Shown here piece by piece: positions 46,709 through 55,344 of a DNA stretch of 64,000 nt; the first letter of the stretch is position 1, and every line of letters begins with the position of its first letter. The notes under the pieces were generated by a model. The model worked only from the letters and a program-made list of their open reading frames with translations, was not told the origin of the DNA and searched no databases. Location: NCBI RefSeq assembly GCF_007859765.1, contig NZ_SIHJ01000003.1, positions 372,001-436,000 on the forward strand, read 5' to 3'. This stretch comes from Posidoniimonas corsicana (lineage in GTDB: Bacteria; Planctomycetota; Planctomycetia; Pirellulales; Lacipirellulaceae). The position numbers and the translations under genes were made by a program.

Positions 46709-47033
46709 GAACCCTTATCAATCGCCGATAGGCGAAGGCACAACGCCGAAGCGAGACTTGCCGCTGGTGCGATGGTGGCTCGTCGCGCCTTTGTTGGGTG
46801 TCGCGTCCTACTTTCTGTTCGGCTTCGTGGCGGTCGCGTCCGGGGTCGATAGGGCCTCGCTGGTCGGAAGACTTCTCTTGGCTCTCGTCAATCCGCTGGA
46901 TGCCATGGGGGCGGTTGTGCCAGGACCCAACCGGCATCGCCTGAACATTGGTGTCGCGTTGTTGCTGCACACGACTGTCTGGACGCTGGTGCTGGCTTGG
47001 TCGCGAAGGCCGAAGTTGACGAGGTCTCCGTAG
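46701..47033 (+). CDS. Small membrane protein of NPYxSP type, copy 2
   Basis: 110 residues, GTG start overlapping the previous gene by eight bases. Starts (M)AENPYQSP; membrane segments at ~25-47, ~52-70 and ~87-101. It has the same motif and layout as the preceding protein, so they are tandem paralogues of low similarity. The stop codon (47031-47033) lies within the left arm of the inverted repeat at 47030-47101. Confidence 0.65.
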   Translation: MAENPYQSPIGEGTTPKRDLPLVRWWLVAPLLGVASYFLFGFVAVASGVDRASLVGRLLLALVNPLDAMGAVVPGPNRHRLNIGVALLLHTTVWTLVLAWSRRPKLTRSP

Positions 47034-47101
47034 GGTAGGTGCTCGCACCGACCTTGCGTCTGGGATAAGCTGCCAACCGTAGGTGCGAGCACCTACCCTA
47101 C
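47030..47101. repeat. 72-bp element with perfect 20-bp inverted repeats
   Basis: Arms 47030-47049 and 47082-47101 are perfect inverted repeats and begin GTAGGGTAGG. The left arm covers the stop codon of the preceding gene. Its ends resemble the GTAGGGTGG / CCACCCTAC ends of the 61051 repeat. REP- or MITE-like; no transposase nearby. Confidence 0.85.
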
Positions 47102-47140
47102 TACAAGACTGTACCGGTTCCTCCTCGAATGCTGGAATCT

Positions 47141-48477
47141 ATGGCGGAACATCCCGCGTGTGAGATTACCCACCGCCAGATCCGTGTTGGCACGTGCAGC
47201 TGGTGCCAGACAGCTATCGGCGACTCTGCCGGGATGGGTCCCATCGGGGACGAGGGCGTCTCGCTCACGGAGTGGGATCTCGATGCAATGCGGCAGACTC
47301 TGCGGGAGGGAGACTGCGACGCCCGCTCGTATACGCTCAACAACCTCGAGTTCGATGGTGCTCCCGCGATAGGCGAGTCGCTTCCGCTGCTGGCGTTGGT
47401 CCTCGACGACCCCGACAGCCAGCTGCGGCTCATGGCGGAGTTTGCGTTGTCTCACCACGGCAGAAGCGTAACGTCAGACGAGGCAGAGGCGCTCGAGCGG
47501 CGGTTAGCGGAACGCCCCGATCAGCTCGCGGCTAGGATCGTCTTGTTGTCGTACTACTTTGGTGGCCGGCGGCTCTCGCCCGGCTTCAAGCGAGCCCGAC
47601 AAGAGCACCAGCTGTGGGTAATCGAGAACGCTCCGGATTCGCACACCGCCGGCGCCCCCGAGGCCCGCGTCATGGCGCGAGACGAACCCGCTGAGTACGC
47701 CCTTGCGAAGCAGCTTTGGCTCCAGCAGGTAGAGCGGCGCCCGGGCGAAGCAGCGGTGCTGGGCAACGCAGCAAGCTTCTTTCAGTTGAATGATAAGGAG
47801 CTTTGCGAAGAGTTGTTGCGGCGGGCACAGAGGCTGGAGCCGAACAACCCCGCATGGTCGGAGCAGTTGGCGAGGCTGTACACACTTCAATCTCGCGGAG
47901 ATGACGAGCAGTCTGCAGAGAACGCCCGCCGCGCGTACACTGAGCTGCGGGCGGCGGAATTGAAGCGGGATGCGTCGTTGACAGGTTCGGAGGATAGTGC
48001 GGAATCGAAAGGGAGGCGGCTGAGCACGCCGCTCTTGAGCGGACCCACTCGCTCCCGAAATTGGCGAGAGCGGCGTACAGTGCTGGCGAGTACGAAGAGG
48101 CGCGCCGGCTTGCCGAAGAACTGCTCACGTTAACTCAGGGCGACCGGATCTCAGAGTTCTTCCGCAACGACGGCAATGCGATCCACTACGCCCACTTGGT
48201 GCTGGGGCTTTGTGACCTTGCAATGGGTGACACCGAGCGCGCCAAGCATCACCTGGCAGAGTCGGGCAAGACCAAGGGCTCGCCCAACCTCGGATCGTTC
48301 GGCCCCAACATGTCGCTGGCCTTAGGGTTGCTAGAGCGGGGGGAGAGCGACGCGGTGCTGGCGTACTTCGATCAGTGCCGCAACTTCTGGAAGTCGGGTG
48401 GCGATGAGCTTGATCGGTGGTCGGAACAGGTTCGCCGCGGCCAGACTCCGGGCTTTGGCGCAAACCTCGTCTACTAG
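47141..48477 (+). pseudogene. TPR-repeat protein, frameshifted near 48000-48013
   Basis: Two reading frames together make one ~445-residue TPR protein. The first begins MAEHPACEITH with a CSWC pair near the start, and has helical repeats around residues 100-290; it continues in frame to about 48010 and then becomes low-complexity. The next frame is open from 47998 and from 48061 runs through RAAYSAGEYEEARRLAEELL to YFDQCRNFW, matching the same family. A one-base slip between ~47996 and 48013 restores continuity. Either a real mutation or a sequencing error; not certain. It is a cytoplasmic protein-interaction type. Confidence 0.65.
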
Positions 48478-48561
48478 CCGGGTGGCATGCAGAGGTGGCA
48501 GAGAGACGCGGAGGGTGTCGTCGGGGCTGAAGATTCGCGTGCAGCGTTCGTGTCGCCACGA

Positions 48562-48583
48562 GCCCCCGGCGTTCGCCGGGGGA
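48562..48583 (+). repeat. Hairpin twin of the DegT terminator
   Basis: A GC-rich stem-loop (GCCCCCGGC with GTTC loop and GCCGGGGG) 35 bases before the DegT terminator carries almost the same stem. It lacks a following T-run. It may help stop the plus-strand TPR transcript. Confidence 0.5.
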
Positions 48584-48593
48584 GCAGCGCAAC

Positions 48594-48622
48594 AAAAAAG
48601 CCCCCGGCCGAAGCCGGGGGCT
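48594..48622 (-). terminator. Intrinsic terminator of the DegT aminotransferase gene
   Basis: A 10-bp stem (48599-48608 with 48613-48622) with CGAA loop, followed on the minus strand by a run of T (complement of 48594-48598). Confidence 0.85.
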
Positions 48623-48656
48623 CGTGGATTCACGTTGCTGCTGCGCGGGGCCGGCG

Positions 48657-49808
48657 TTAGGCGGCGTCGCGCTTGGCGCCGGTGCGGGCCTGGGCGGCGA
48701 ACGCGGCGATGGCGTCGATCACCTCGCTCTGCTCGGCCTTAGTCAGCTCGGGGAACACCGGCAGCGACAGCACCTCGCGGGCGGCCTGCTCGGTGTGCGG
48801 GAGGTCGCCCTCCTGGTAGCCGAGCTCGGCGAAGCACGCCTGCAGGTGCAGCGGCACCGGGTAGTAGATGGCCGAGCCGATCTTGCGTTCGGCCAGGTAC
48901 TGCTGCAGCGCGTCGCGCTGGCCGTTCTCGACGCGGACCGTGTACTGGTTCCAGACGCTGCGGCGGCCCTGGGCCACGCCGGGCACGCCGATCACGTCCG
49001 ACAGCGAGAGCTTCTTGAAGCGTTCGTTGTAGCGGAAGGCGTGCTTCTCGCGGGCCTCGGCGTAGGAGTCGAGCGAGCGGAGCTTGACGCCCAGCGCCGC
49101 GGCCTGGATGGTGTCCAGGCGGCTGTTGACGCCGACCATGTGGTGGTAGTAGCGGGGGTCCTGGCCGTGGTCGCAGAGGATGCGCATCTTGTGGGCCAGC
49201 TCGGCGTCGTCGGTGGTGATCATGCCGCCGTCGCCCATGCCGCCCAGGTTCTTGGTGGGGTAGAAGCTGAAGCAGCCGATCGTGCCGAGCGAGCCGACCC
49301 GCTTGCCGGCCTCGGTGGCGCCGATCGCCTGGGCCGCGTCCTCGATGACGTAGAGGTCGTGCTTCTTGGCGATGCGGTTGAGGGCGGTCATGTCGGCGGC
49401 CTGGCCGAACAGGTGCACCGGCATGATCGCCTTGGTGTGCGGCGTGATGCGGCGCTCCACGTCCTCGGGCGAGAGGTTGTAGGTGCCCGGCACGATGTCG
49501 GCGAACACGGGCGTGGCGCCGACGCGCCAGACGCTGCCGGCGGTGGCGAAGAACGTGAAGCTGGGGAGGATCACCTCGTCGCCGGGGCCGATCTCCAACG
49601 CCATCAGCGCGACCAGCAGGGCGTCGGTGCCCGAGGCGCAACCCACGGCGTGCTCGGCGCCGCAGTACTCGGCCACGTTCTGCTCGAGCTGCTTGACGGC
49701 CGGGCCCTTGACGAAGGCGCCGGTGGTGCAGACCTCGGTGATCGCGGCGGTGATCTCGTCCATCAGAGGCTGGTTCTGACGGTTCACATCAAGCATTGGG
49801 ACGGGCAT
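48657..49808 (-). CDS. DegT/DnrJ/EryC1/StrS-family aminotransferase
   Basis: 383 residues. PLP-dependent sugar aminotransferase, type I fold. Motifs: GCASGTDALLVALMAL, FTFFATAGSVWRVGATPVFADI, VIEDAAQAIGA, FSFYPTKNLGGMGDGG with the PLP-binding Lys, and GVNSRLDTIQAA. It transfers an amino group to a keto-sugar nucleotide, used for envelope polysaccharide or glycosylated products. AGGGGAG lies seven bases before the ATG. The adjacent genes do not make sugar nucleotides, so its pathway is undecided. Confidence 0.9.
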   Translation of the reverse strand: MPVPMLDVNRQNQPLMDEITAAITEVCTTGAFVKGPAVKQLEQNVAEYCGAEHAVGCASGTDALLVALMALEIGPGDEVILPSFTFFATAGSVWRVGATPVFADIVPGTYNLSPEDVERRITPHTKAIMPVHLFGQAADMTALNRIAKKHDLYVIEDAAQAIGATEAGKRVGSLGTIGCFSFYPTKNLGGMGDGGMITTDDAELAHKMRILCDHGQDPRYYHHMVGVNSRLDTIQAAALGVKLRSLDSYAEAREKHAFRYNERFKKLSLSDVIGVPGVAQGRRSVWNQYTVRVENGQRDALQQYLAERKIGSAIYYPVPLHLQACFAELGYQEGDLPHTEQAAREVLSLPVFPELTKAEQSEVIDAIAAFAAQARTGAKRDAA

Positions 49809-49960
49809 GGGATGCTCCCCTTGGTGGTCGGTAGTTGGGTCGCCGGAAAGCGGGGTCCGGGCTTGTGGCGGCGGTGCTCCGCCAGAGTGGCCAGGAGATT
49901 AGGCCGTTCGCCAAAAAGCGTCAACGTCGAAGGAGCGCGAAATAGAGGCCGCGCCCAGCA

Positions 49961-50377
49961 TTAGTCACGGTAAAGCTGGAACTCGCTGAGGTGGATGTCG
50001 GCGATGTCCAGCTCCGGCAGCGAGTGCTTAAGCCGCAGGTGGATGCGGCGGCGCAGCATGCGGAGTTCCGGGTCCTGCAGCTCCTCGCTCGACGCCAGCC
50101 GGGCGGCGGTCAGCACCTGGTCCCGGACGCGGTGCGTGCGGGATGCTAGCAGCTTCGAGAAGTCGGTGGCGATCTGCTCGCTGACGCTGGCGTGCACGGT
50201 GAAGATCAGCCGGGTCGTGACGTCTTCGAGCGGCTGGTACTCGCGGAGCACGAACGAGCCGAGCTCGAAGCCGACCAGGCCGGGCTCCTCGGGCGGCGCT
50301 TCTTCGGCGGCCCGCGCAGGGGGCGCCCACGACAGCAGGCAGGACAGCAAGCAGAGGGCGGACGCTCGGTATCGCAT
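49961..50377 (-). CDS. FliL-like exported protein 1
   Basis: 138 residues. Sec signal peptide ends ~ARAAEE. The rest resembles a FliL C-terminal domain: FELGSFVLREYQPLEDVTTRLIFTVHASV, then ASRTHRVRDQVLTAARLASSEELQDPELRMLRRRIHLRLKHSLPE. The ending IHLSEFQLYRD matches the last strand of FliL. No flagellar genes are near. It lies 15 bp after a second FliL-like gene on the same strand. Role likely envelope; not flagellar on this evidence. Confidence 0.65.
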   Translation of the reverse strand: MRYRASALCLLSCLLSWAPPARAAEEAPPEEPGLVGFELGSFVLREYQPLEDVTTRLIFTVHASVSEQIATDFSKLLASRTHRVRDQVLTAARLASSEELQDPELRMLRRRIHLRLKHSLPELDIADIHLSEFQLYRD

Positions 50378-50392
50378 GGCGGTCGGCAGGGG

Positions 50393-50899
50393 TTACATCG
50401 GGTCGGTGAGCACTTCGGTGATCACCAGCCGGCGGACCAAGTGGCCCTCGAACAGCGGCTGGATCTCGTCGAGCACCCGCGCGCGGAAGGCGGTGAGTTG
50501 GGGGTCGAGCAGCTCGTTGACGCTGGAGTTGCGGCAGGTGGTCATCACGCGGTCGCGGAGCGAGTTCTTGTTCCGGTCGATCAGCCGGGCGGTCGAGCCG
50601 CTCTCGTGCGGCTCGACGAGCGCGTCCAGGCGGAAGCGGAACAGGAGCGCGGTCTTGTAGCGGGTCTGGGCGCTGTCGTCGGCGTAGGGCGCCGGCACGG
50701 GGACCTCGTACTGGCCGAGCGGGATCTCGACCAGTTCCTCGGCGATGCGGCCCATCTCCTGCTCGTTGATGGTGAACTGCACTGGCGCATCGCCGCCGCA
50801 ACCAGCCAGCACCGCCAGCACCGCCACGCACGACAGCACGGCGCCCCACCGGAGCGGGCGGCGGTCCGGGTGGTTCGGGTTGTAGCGGCGGTCGGTCAC
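50393..50899 (-). CDS. FliL-like lipoprotein 2
   Basis: 168 residues from GTG at 50899; longer frames upstream have no ribosome site. Lipobox LAGC at Cys34. The domain repeats the FliL-like pattern: EEIPLGQYEVPVPAP, TALLFRFRLDALVE, then SLRDRVMTTCRNSSVNELLDPQL and a final VITEVLTDPM. It is co-directional with the shorter FliL-like gene and divergent from a third copy at 51042. Three related proteins thus share one intergenic region of about 140 bases. Confidence 0.65.
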   Translation of the reverse strand: MTDRRYNPNHPDRRPLRWGAVLSCVAVLAVLAGCGGDAPVQFTINEQEMGRIAEELVEIPLGQYEVPVPAPYADDSAQTRYKTALLFRFRLDALVEPHESGSTARLIDRNKNSLRDRVMTTCRNSSVNELLDPQLTAFRARVLDEIQPLFEGHLVRRLVITEVLTDPM

Positions 50900-51041
50900 G
50901 GTGGACGCGTTCCAGTGGGGCGGAAAGATGTTCTCAAGGCTAGGTCGCCGCCCGGCCGCGCGGCGAGCTATCCTTGCCCGGCAGGCGGGCGCCCGGCGCG
51001 CCCCGCCGGTAGTGCTGATGAACAGACGGGATCCAACGATC

Positions 51042-51479
51042 ATGACGACCAGCCTGGCGGCCCGATTGGTCTGCGTGCTGCTGTTGCCGGCCGTAGCAGG
51101 CTGCTACGACCCGGCCGCGATGATCGAGCGCGTCCGCAACGACGCCATCCAGTCGCGGCTGGAGGAGGTCAGCCTGGGCGACTTCCACGTCACGCTGCCC
51201 CGCGACGTGGCCAACAGCGAGACCACCGAGGTGTACGTGGAACTGTTCGGCCGCGCGGTCCGGTACCGCCTGGCCGAGATCGAGCAGAAGCTGGCGGAGA
51301 ACGACCACGCGTACCGGCAGGACGTGCTGCTGGCGATCCGCAGCACGTCGAACGAGGAGCTGGCCGAGCCGAACCTGACCAAGCTCCGCGAGCGGGTGTT
51401 TGAGGCCGCCAACGCCACGCTGGGCGACACGCCGGTCGAGAAGGTCGGCATCTCGTACATCCGGCTGGTGCGGCACTAG
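51042..51479 (+). CDS. FliL-like lipoprotein 3
   Basis: 145 residues from ATG at 51042 (an in-frame ATG at 51018 is an alternative). Lipobox VAGC at Cys21. Same domain order as its two divergent neighbours: VSLGDFHVTLPRD, TTEVYVELFGRAVRY, VLLAIRSTSNEELAEPNLTKLRERVF and a last VGISYIRLVRH. The shared xRxxSxxELxxPxL core shows common descent. A conserved-type TPR-like gene follows after 69 bp. Confidence 0.65.
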   Translation: MTTSLAARLVCVLLLPAVAGCYDPAAMIERVRNDAIQSRLEEVSLGDFHVTLPRDVANSETTEVYVELFGRAVRYRLAEIEQKLAENDHAYRQDVLLAIRSTSNEELAEPNLTKLRERVFEAANATLGDTPVEKVGISYIRLVRH

Positions 51480-51548
51480 ACCGCCGCGTTTGTCACGGCC
51501 GCCGCGGGCGCCTATCCTGGTGGGGTCCTCCACCCCGCCGAGTAGCCC

Positions 51549-52700
51549 GTGCCCGACGCCAACGAGTCCTTCGCCCACCTCCAAGCCTACGCCGACGAGC
51601 CCGGCGAGCTGCTCGCCCAGTTCGCCGAACGCTGCGCTGCCGCCGGCGACTGGGGCCGGCTGTTCGAGGCCCGGCTGATGCAGGCGCGGCTGCGGCTGGG
51701 CCTGCCGATCGACTGCACGCTGCTGGCCGACCGCTCGGCCGCCGTGCGGGATGAGTTGGAGAAGGCGTACCACGAGGCGTGCGTCGAAGCGGGCGAGGGG
51801 CTGATCGCCGCCGGCCGCCCCGTAGACGCCTGGCCGTACCTCAAGGCCGCGGGCGAGCAGCAGCGCATTTCGGCGGCGCTCCGCGGGGTCACCCCTACCG
51901 AGCACGACAGCGAGGAGCTCATCCAGCTGGCGCTGCACGAGGGCGCCGACCCGGCGCTCGGGTTCCGTTGGCTGCTCGAGCAGTCCGGCACCTGCAACGC
52001 GGTGACCACGCTCGACGGCCTGGCCGGCTACCTGGAGACTGACGAGCTGCGCGGCTGCGCCGAGGTGCTCGTGGGCTGGCTGCACCGCGATCTGCGTGAC
52101 AGCATCGCCGCGCACATCGAGCGGCAGGAAGGCGCGCCGCCCAGCGGGGACGACTTCGCCGAGTGGTACGAGGGCCGGCCGTGGCTGTTCGAGCACGAGT
52201 CTTCGCACGTCGACGCCTCGCACCTCGGGTCGACCGTCCGCTGGTCACGGCTGATGGAGGACCGCCCGCTGCTGGAGGAGGCGGTCCGGCTCGCCGACTA
52301 CGGCGCGCGGCTGCACGAGTCGCAACGCTTCCCGCAGCCGCCGCCGTTCGAGGACGCCTACACCGCGCACCTGCTGTGGCTGCGTGCCGTGCTGGGGGAC
52401 GGGGTGGACCAGGCGGTCGCCTACTTCCGCCGCCAGGCAAAGCACGCCGACGAGTACGCCCGCCCGGCCTGCGTCGAGGAGTACGTGAACCTGCTCGCCC
52501 GCTGCGGCCGCGGCGGCGAGGCGCTTGGCGAGCTGACCAAGCTTGTGCCCGCCGACTTCCCGCTGCCGCCGGGGGCGCCGACGCCGCTCGAGCTGGCCCG
52601 CGTCAGCGGCGCATGGGACGCGTACGATCGGCTGGTCCGCCAGCGGGGCGACGTGGTCGGCTACGCGGCGGGGCTCATCGCTCGCCGCGCGGATCCTTAG
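51549..52700 (+). CDS. Uncharacterised helical protein (tetratricopeptide-like)
   Basis: 383 residues, GTG start. Strongly helical throughout with Trp/Leu/Ala-rich repeats (WGRLFEARLMQARLRLG, AWPYLKAAGEQQRISAALRG, AYFRRQAKHADEYARPACVEEYVNLLA). Resembles TPR-type arrays without a strict consensus. No signal peptide, so probably cytoplasmic. The C-terminus overlaps the converging gene on the other strand by 26 bases. No family name can be given. Confidence 0.65.
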   Translation: MPDANESFAHLQAYADEPGELLAQFAERCAAAGDWGRLFEARLMQARLRLGLPIDCTLLADRSAAVRDELEKAYHEACVEAGEGLIAAGRPVDAWPYLKAAGEQQRISAALRGVTPTEHDSEELIQLALHEGADPALGFRWLLEQSGTCNAVTTLDGLAGYLETDELRGCAEVLVGWLHRDLRDSIAAHIERQEGAPPSGDDFAEWYEGRPWLFEHESSHVDASHLGSTVRWSRLMEDRPLLEEAVRLADYGARLHESQRFPQPPPFEDAYTAHLLWLRAVLGDGVDQAVAYFRRQAKHADEYARPACVEEYVNLLARCGRGGEALGELTKLVPADFPLPPGAPTPLELARVSGAWDAYDRLVRQRGDVVGYAAGLIARRADP

Positions 52701-54300
52701 GCGGGCCGCGGCGGTCGTCGTCGGAGTCGCGGTCCCGATCGTCGCGGCCTCGGCGGTCCTTGTCGGGCCGGCCCCGCCCATCGGGTCCGCGGCCGTCCCG
52801 CCCGCCCAGGGCGCGGGTCATCTCTTCCAGCGTGCGGGGGTCGACGCCGCCGAGCTGCCGCTCGACGTACAGGTGGCGGATCCGCTCGTCCATCTCGTTG
52901 CGAGGCAGGGCGAGCAGCTCCATCCGTTCCTTGTCGGTCAGCGCGTCGCTAGTGAAGAACCCCTCCATGCTGCTGGGGTTGATGTCATCGGAGGCCAGCT
53001 TGAGGATCCACTGCCGCATCTTCGACGCGCGGCGCTCGGGCGGGTCGTCCGACAGCCCCTCGAGCACGGGCTCCCCCAGTTTCCTGGTGAGCAGCGGCTC
53101 CATCTCGGCCCACTCTTCGCGGGCGCGGTCGCGGAGCTCGTCGCGGATGCCGGGCCAGGGCCTGCCGCCGCCGTTGCGGTCGCCGCCGAACGCCACCTGG
53201 GGGATCATGGCGACCCGCAGCGCCGGCTGGCTCTCGATCGCCGCGTCGAACCGGTCGCTCCACTCGCGGACTTTCTTGCGGAACTCACGGGCGTGGCGCG
53301 GTTCGTTTGTGCCACCACGCGCTTCCCACGCGTCGAGGCGCTGATTCCTTCCGCGCCGAAGTTCCGCGTACAGGTCGTTGAGTCCGGGGCGCTGGGCGAC
53401 TTCGGCAATCGCCTTGCGGAGCCGCGCCTCGTCCCTGGTGGTCAGGTCGCGGCGGGCGCGGGCGAGTTCCTGCCGCCGCAGGTCCGCAACCCGGTCCACC
53501 CGCTCCTCCGGGTCCGCAATCTGACGCAACTCGAACTGCGTGTTGGGGGTCAGGCCGGCGGTCCAGTCGGCGTAAGCGAGCGCGACCCGGCGCAGGTCGG
53601 GCGTCTGCGAGGGCGCCTGGGCGATCGACTCGTACCGGTCGCGGAGCGCCTGCTGCCGCGTTTCGGAGAGCGACAGGAAACGCCGCTCGGCCGTCTTCAG
53701 GCGGTCCTGGTCCACGCCGGAGAGGTCGCGGAGGCGGGCGCGTCGTTGGGCGCGGCTCTCGCCCGCGATCTTGGTCCACTCGGCGGCGTCGTCCTGCACC
53801 TGGCAGCAGCCGTGCCGCTGCACCAGGTCGGGCTGCCGGCTGGCCAGCAGGGTGAGGAACTGCGCGTCGGCGTTCTGCGACAGCGGCTCGATCCCCCACA
53901 GCACCGGCAGGTCCTGCACCAGCTGCCGGTCGGGCGTCGAGACGAAGCCGCGGACCATCAGGAAACCGGCAACCGCCGCCGCGGCGCCCAGCAGGGCCAC
54001 GCCCCACCACCGCCGCCGCCGCGTGACCGGCATCGCCGCGGTCAGCTCGGCCACTTCGCGCTGGGCCTCGACGGCGACCATCTCGATCGTGGTGCGCGAG
54101 AAGTCCTCGTCGACGGTCGACTTCGGCAGGTCGTCCAGCGCGTTCCACGCCTTCTCCAGCGACTGCATCTCCTGACGCAGCTCGGGGTCCTCGCTGATCC
54201 GACGCTCGACGTCGCGCGCCTCCTCCGGCGACAGTTCGCCGTCGAGGTACGCGACCAGCATCTCGCGAGACGCGTCGTCGGATTGGGAGGGGGAAGACAT
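52675..54300 (-). CDS. Anti-sigma-factor-like membrane protein
   Basis: 541 residues. The cytoplasmic N-terminus (LVAYLDGELSPEEARDVERRISEDPELRQEM) looks like an anti-sigma helix bundle but lacks the zinc-binding His-Cys-Cys motif. One membrane helix at ~97-117 (WWGVALLGAAAAVAGFLMV), then a 400-residue exported, Arg/Glu-rich part, ending in an extremely charged Arg/Asp tail. It is 55 bp after an ECF sigma gene, giving a sigma/anti-sigma pair. The length of the exported part is unusual; it may be the sensor. Confidence 0.7.
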   Translation of the reverse strand: MSSPSQSDDASREMLVAYLDGELSPEEARDVERRISEDPELRQEMQSLEKAWNALDDLPKSTVDEDFSRTTIEMVAVEAQREVAELTAAMPVTRRRRWWGVALLGAAAAVAGFLMVRGFVSTPDRQLVQDLPVLWGIEPLSQNADAQFLTLLASRQPDLVQRHGCCQVQDDAAEWTKIAGESRAQRRARLRDLSGVDQDRLKTAERRFLSLSETRQQALRDRYESIAQAPSQTPDLRRVALAYADWTAGLTPNTQFELRQIADPEERVDRVADLRRQELARARRDLTTRDEARLRKAIAEVAQRPGLNDLYAELRRGRNQRLDAWEARGGTNEPRHAREFRKKVREWSDRFDAAIESQPALRVAMIPQVAFGGDRNGGGRPWPGIRDELRDRAREEWAEMEPLLTRKLGEPVLEGLSDDPPERRASKMRQWILKLASDDINPSSMEGFFTSDALTDKERMELLALPRNEMDERIRHLYVERQLGGVDPRTLEEMTRALGGRDGRGPDGRGRPDKDRRGRDDRDRDSDDDRRGPPKDPRGER

Positions 54301-54355
54301 GACGGGGTAGCTGTTGGTGGTTGGTGGTGAGTATTAGGGGGTGCGGTTGGCTGGG

Positions 54356-54991
54356 CTAGCCGTCTACTTTTTGTCCGTGGTCGACGTACGGCGTCAGCGC
54401 CTCGCGGAGCTTGCCGCGGGCGCGGGCCAGCAGCGACTTGATCGCCTGCGGGGTCATCTCCATGACCTCGCCGATGTCCTCGTAGCTCATGTGTTCGAAT
54501 TTGGCGAGCAGCACCGCCAGGCGTTGCCGCTCGTTGAGGGTGTCGATGGCCGCCAGCACGGCCTCCTGCATCTCCGACTTGTCGAGCTGCCGGGTTGGCA
54601 TCAGCGCGCTGGCCGCGGTCGCCGAGGCGACCACCGGGTTGAAGCTGCTGTCGTCCGGCTTGGCGGTGACGTTCACCTCCTTGCGGCGCGACAGCGTCCG
54701 CAGCGCGTTGGACGCCACGTTGTTGGCGATGGTGAACAACCAGGTGGAAAACTTCGATCCCGGCACGTACCGCTTGCGGGCGCGGTACACACGCAGGAAC
54801 ACGTCCTGGGCCAGGTCCTCGGCGATGTCCCGCTTGCCGGTCAGGTGCGCCATGAGCGACACCAGCCGGTTCTGGTAGCGGAGCATCAACTCCTCGAACG
54901 CCGCGGCGTCGTCGTCGCGCACGCGCAGCATCAGCCGCACGTCCGGGTCGGCGTGCGTGTAGCGCTGGATCGTGCTGTCGCTGATCGACAA
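54356..54991 (-). CDS. ECF RNA polymerase sigma factor
   Basis: 211 residues, TTG start at 54991 with GGAG six bases before it. Region 2 (AFEELMLRYQNRLVSLMAHLTGKRDIAEDLAQDVFLRVYRARKRYVPGSKFSTWLFTIANN) and region 4 (LNERQRLAVLLAKFEHMSYEDIGEVMEMTPQAIKSLLARAR) are complete. The linker is long. It precedes an anti-sigma-like gene, the usual pair. An 18-bp palindrome lies 61-78 bases upstream. A signal is not evident. Confidence 0.9.
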   Translation of the reverse strand: MSISDSTIQRYTHADPDVRLMLRVRDDDAAAFEELMLRYQNRLVSLMAHLTGKRDIAEDLAQDVFLRVYRARKRYVPGSKFSTWLFTIANNVASNALRTLSRRKEVNVTAKPDDSSFNPVVASATAASALMPTRQLDKSEMQEAVLAAIDTLNERQRLAVLLAKFEHMSYEDIGEVMEMTPQAIKSLLARARGKLREALTPYVDHGQKVDG

Positions 54992-55344
54992 AGGGGTCTC
55001 CGGCGTGGGGGCCGCGCGGTGGCTGTGGGTGCTGTCGCAGGGGGTGCGCCCGGCGGGACGCGTCCCGCCAGCCCTACCAGTTTAGGTGGCGGGGCGGCCT
55101 TGAGCCAGCTAGCCGGTTCCTCCACGTGGCCTGCAATGATAAACCCCGCTCCCCGCGGCAGGTTCCTCCGCTTTGCGGGCCGGTGAAGCGGCTGATCGGG
55201 TGACCACCACCGGCACGGGGTGCGCCCCGATCAGGGCGCCGCCCGATTCTCGGGAAACAGCGATTCCGGTGCAGGTCGGGTGGGGCGAGCAATCCGGTAG
55301 GCGGGGCAGGCTGCCGGATTCCGACGGATTGGTTTTCACGCCGG
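54992..55344. other. Intergenic region upstream of the ECF sigma gene
   Basis: About 350 bases with no credible gene. It contains the perfect palindrome at 55052-55069 and presumably the sigma promoter. Otherwise nothing is supported. Confidence 0.4.
55052..55069. promoter_or_regulatory. 18-bp perfect palindrome upstream of the sigma factor gene
   Basis: GGCGGGACGCGTCCCGCC is a perfect palindrome centred about 69 bases before the sigma-gene start. It shares the ACGCGT core with the TetR operator at 31298 but not the flanks. Could be an operator or a dispersed element. Confidence 0.45.
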
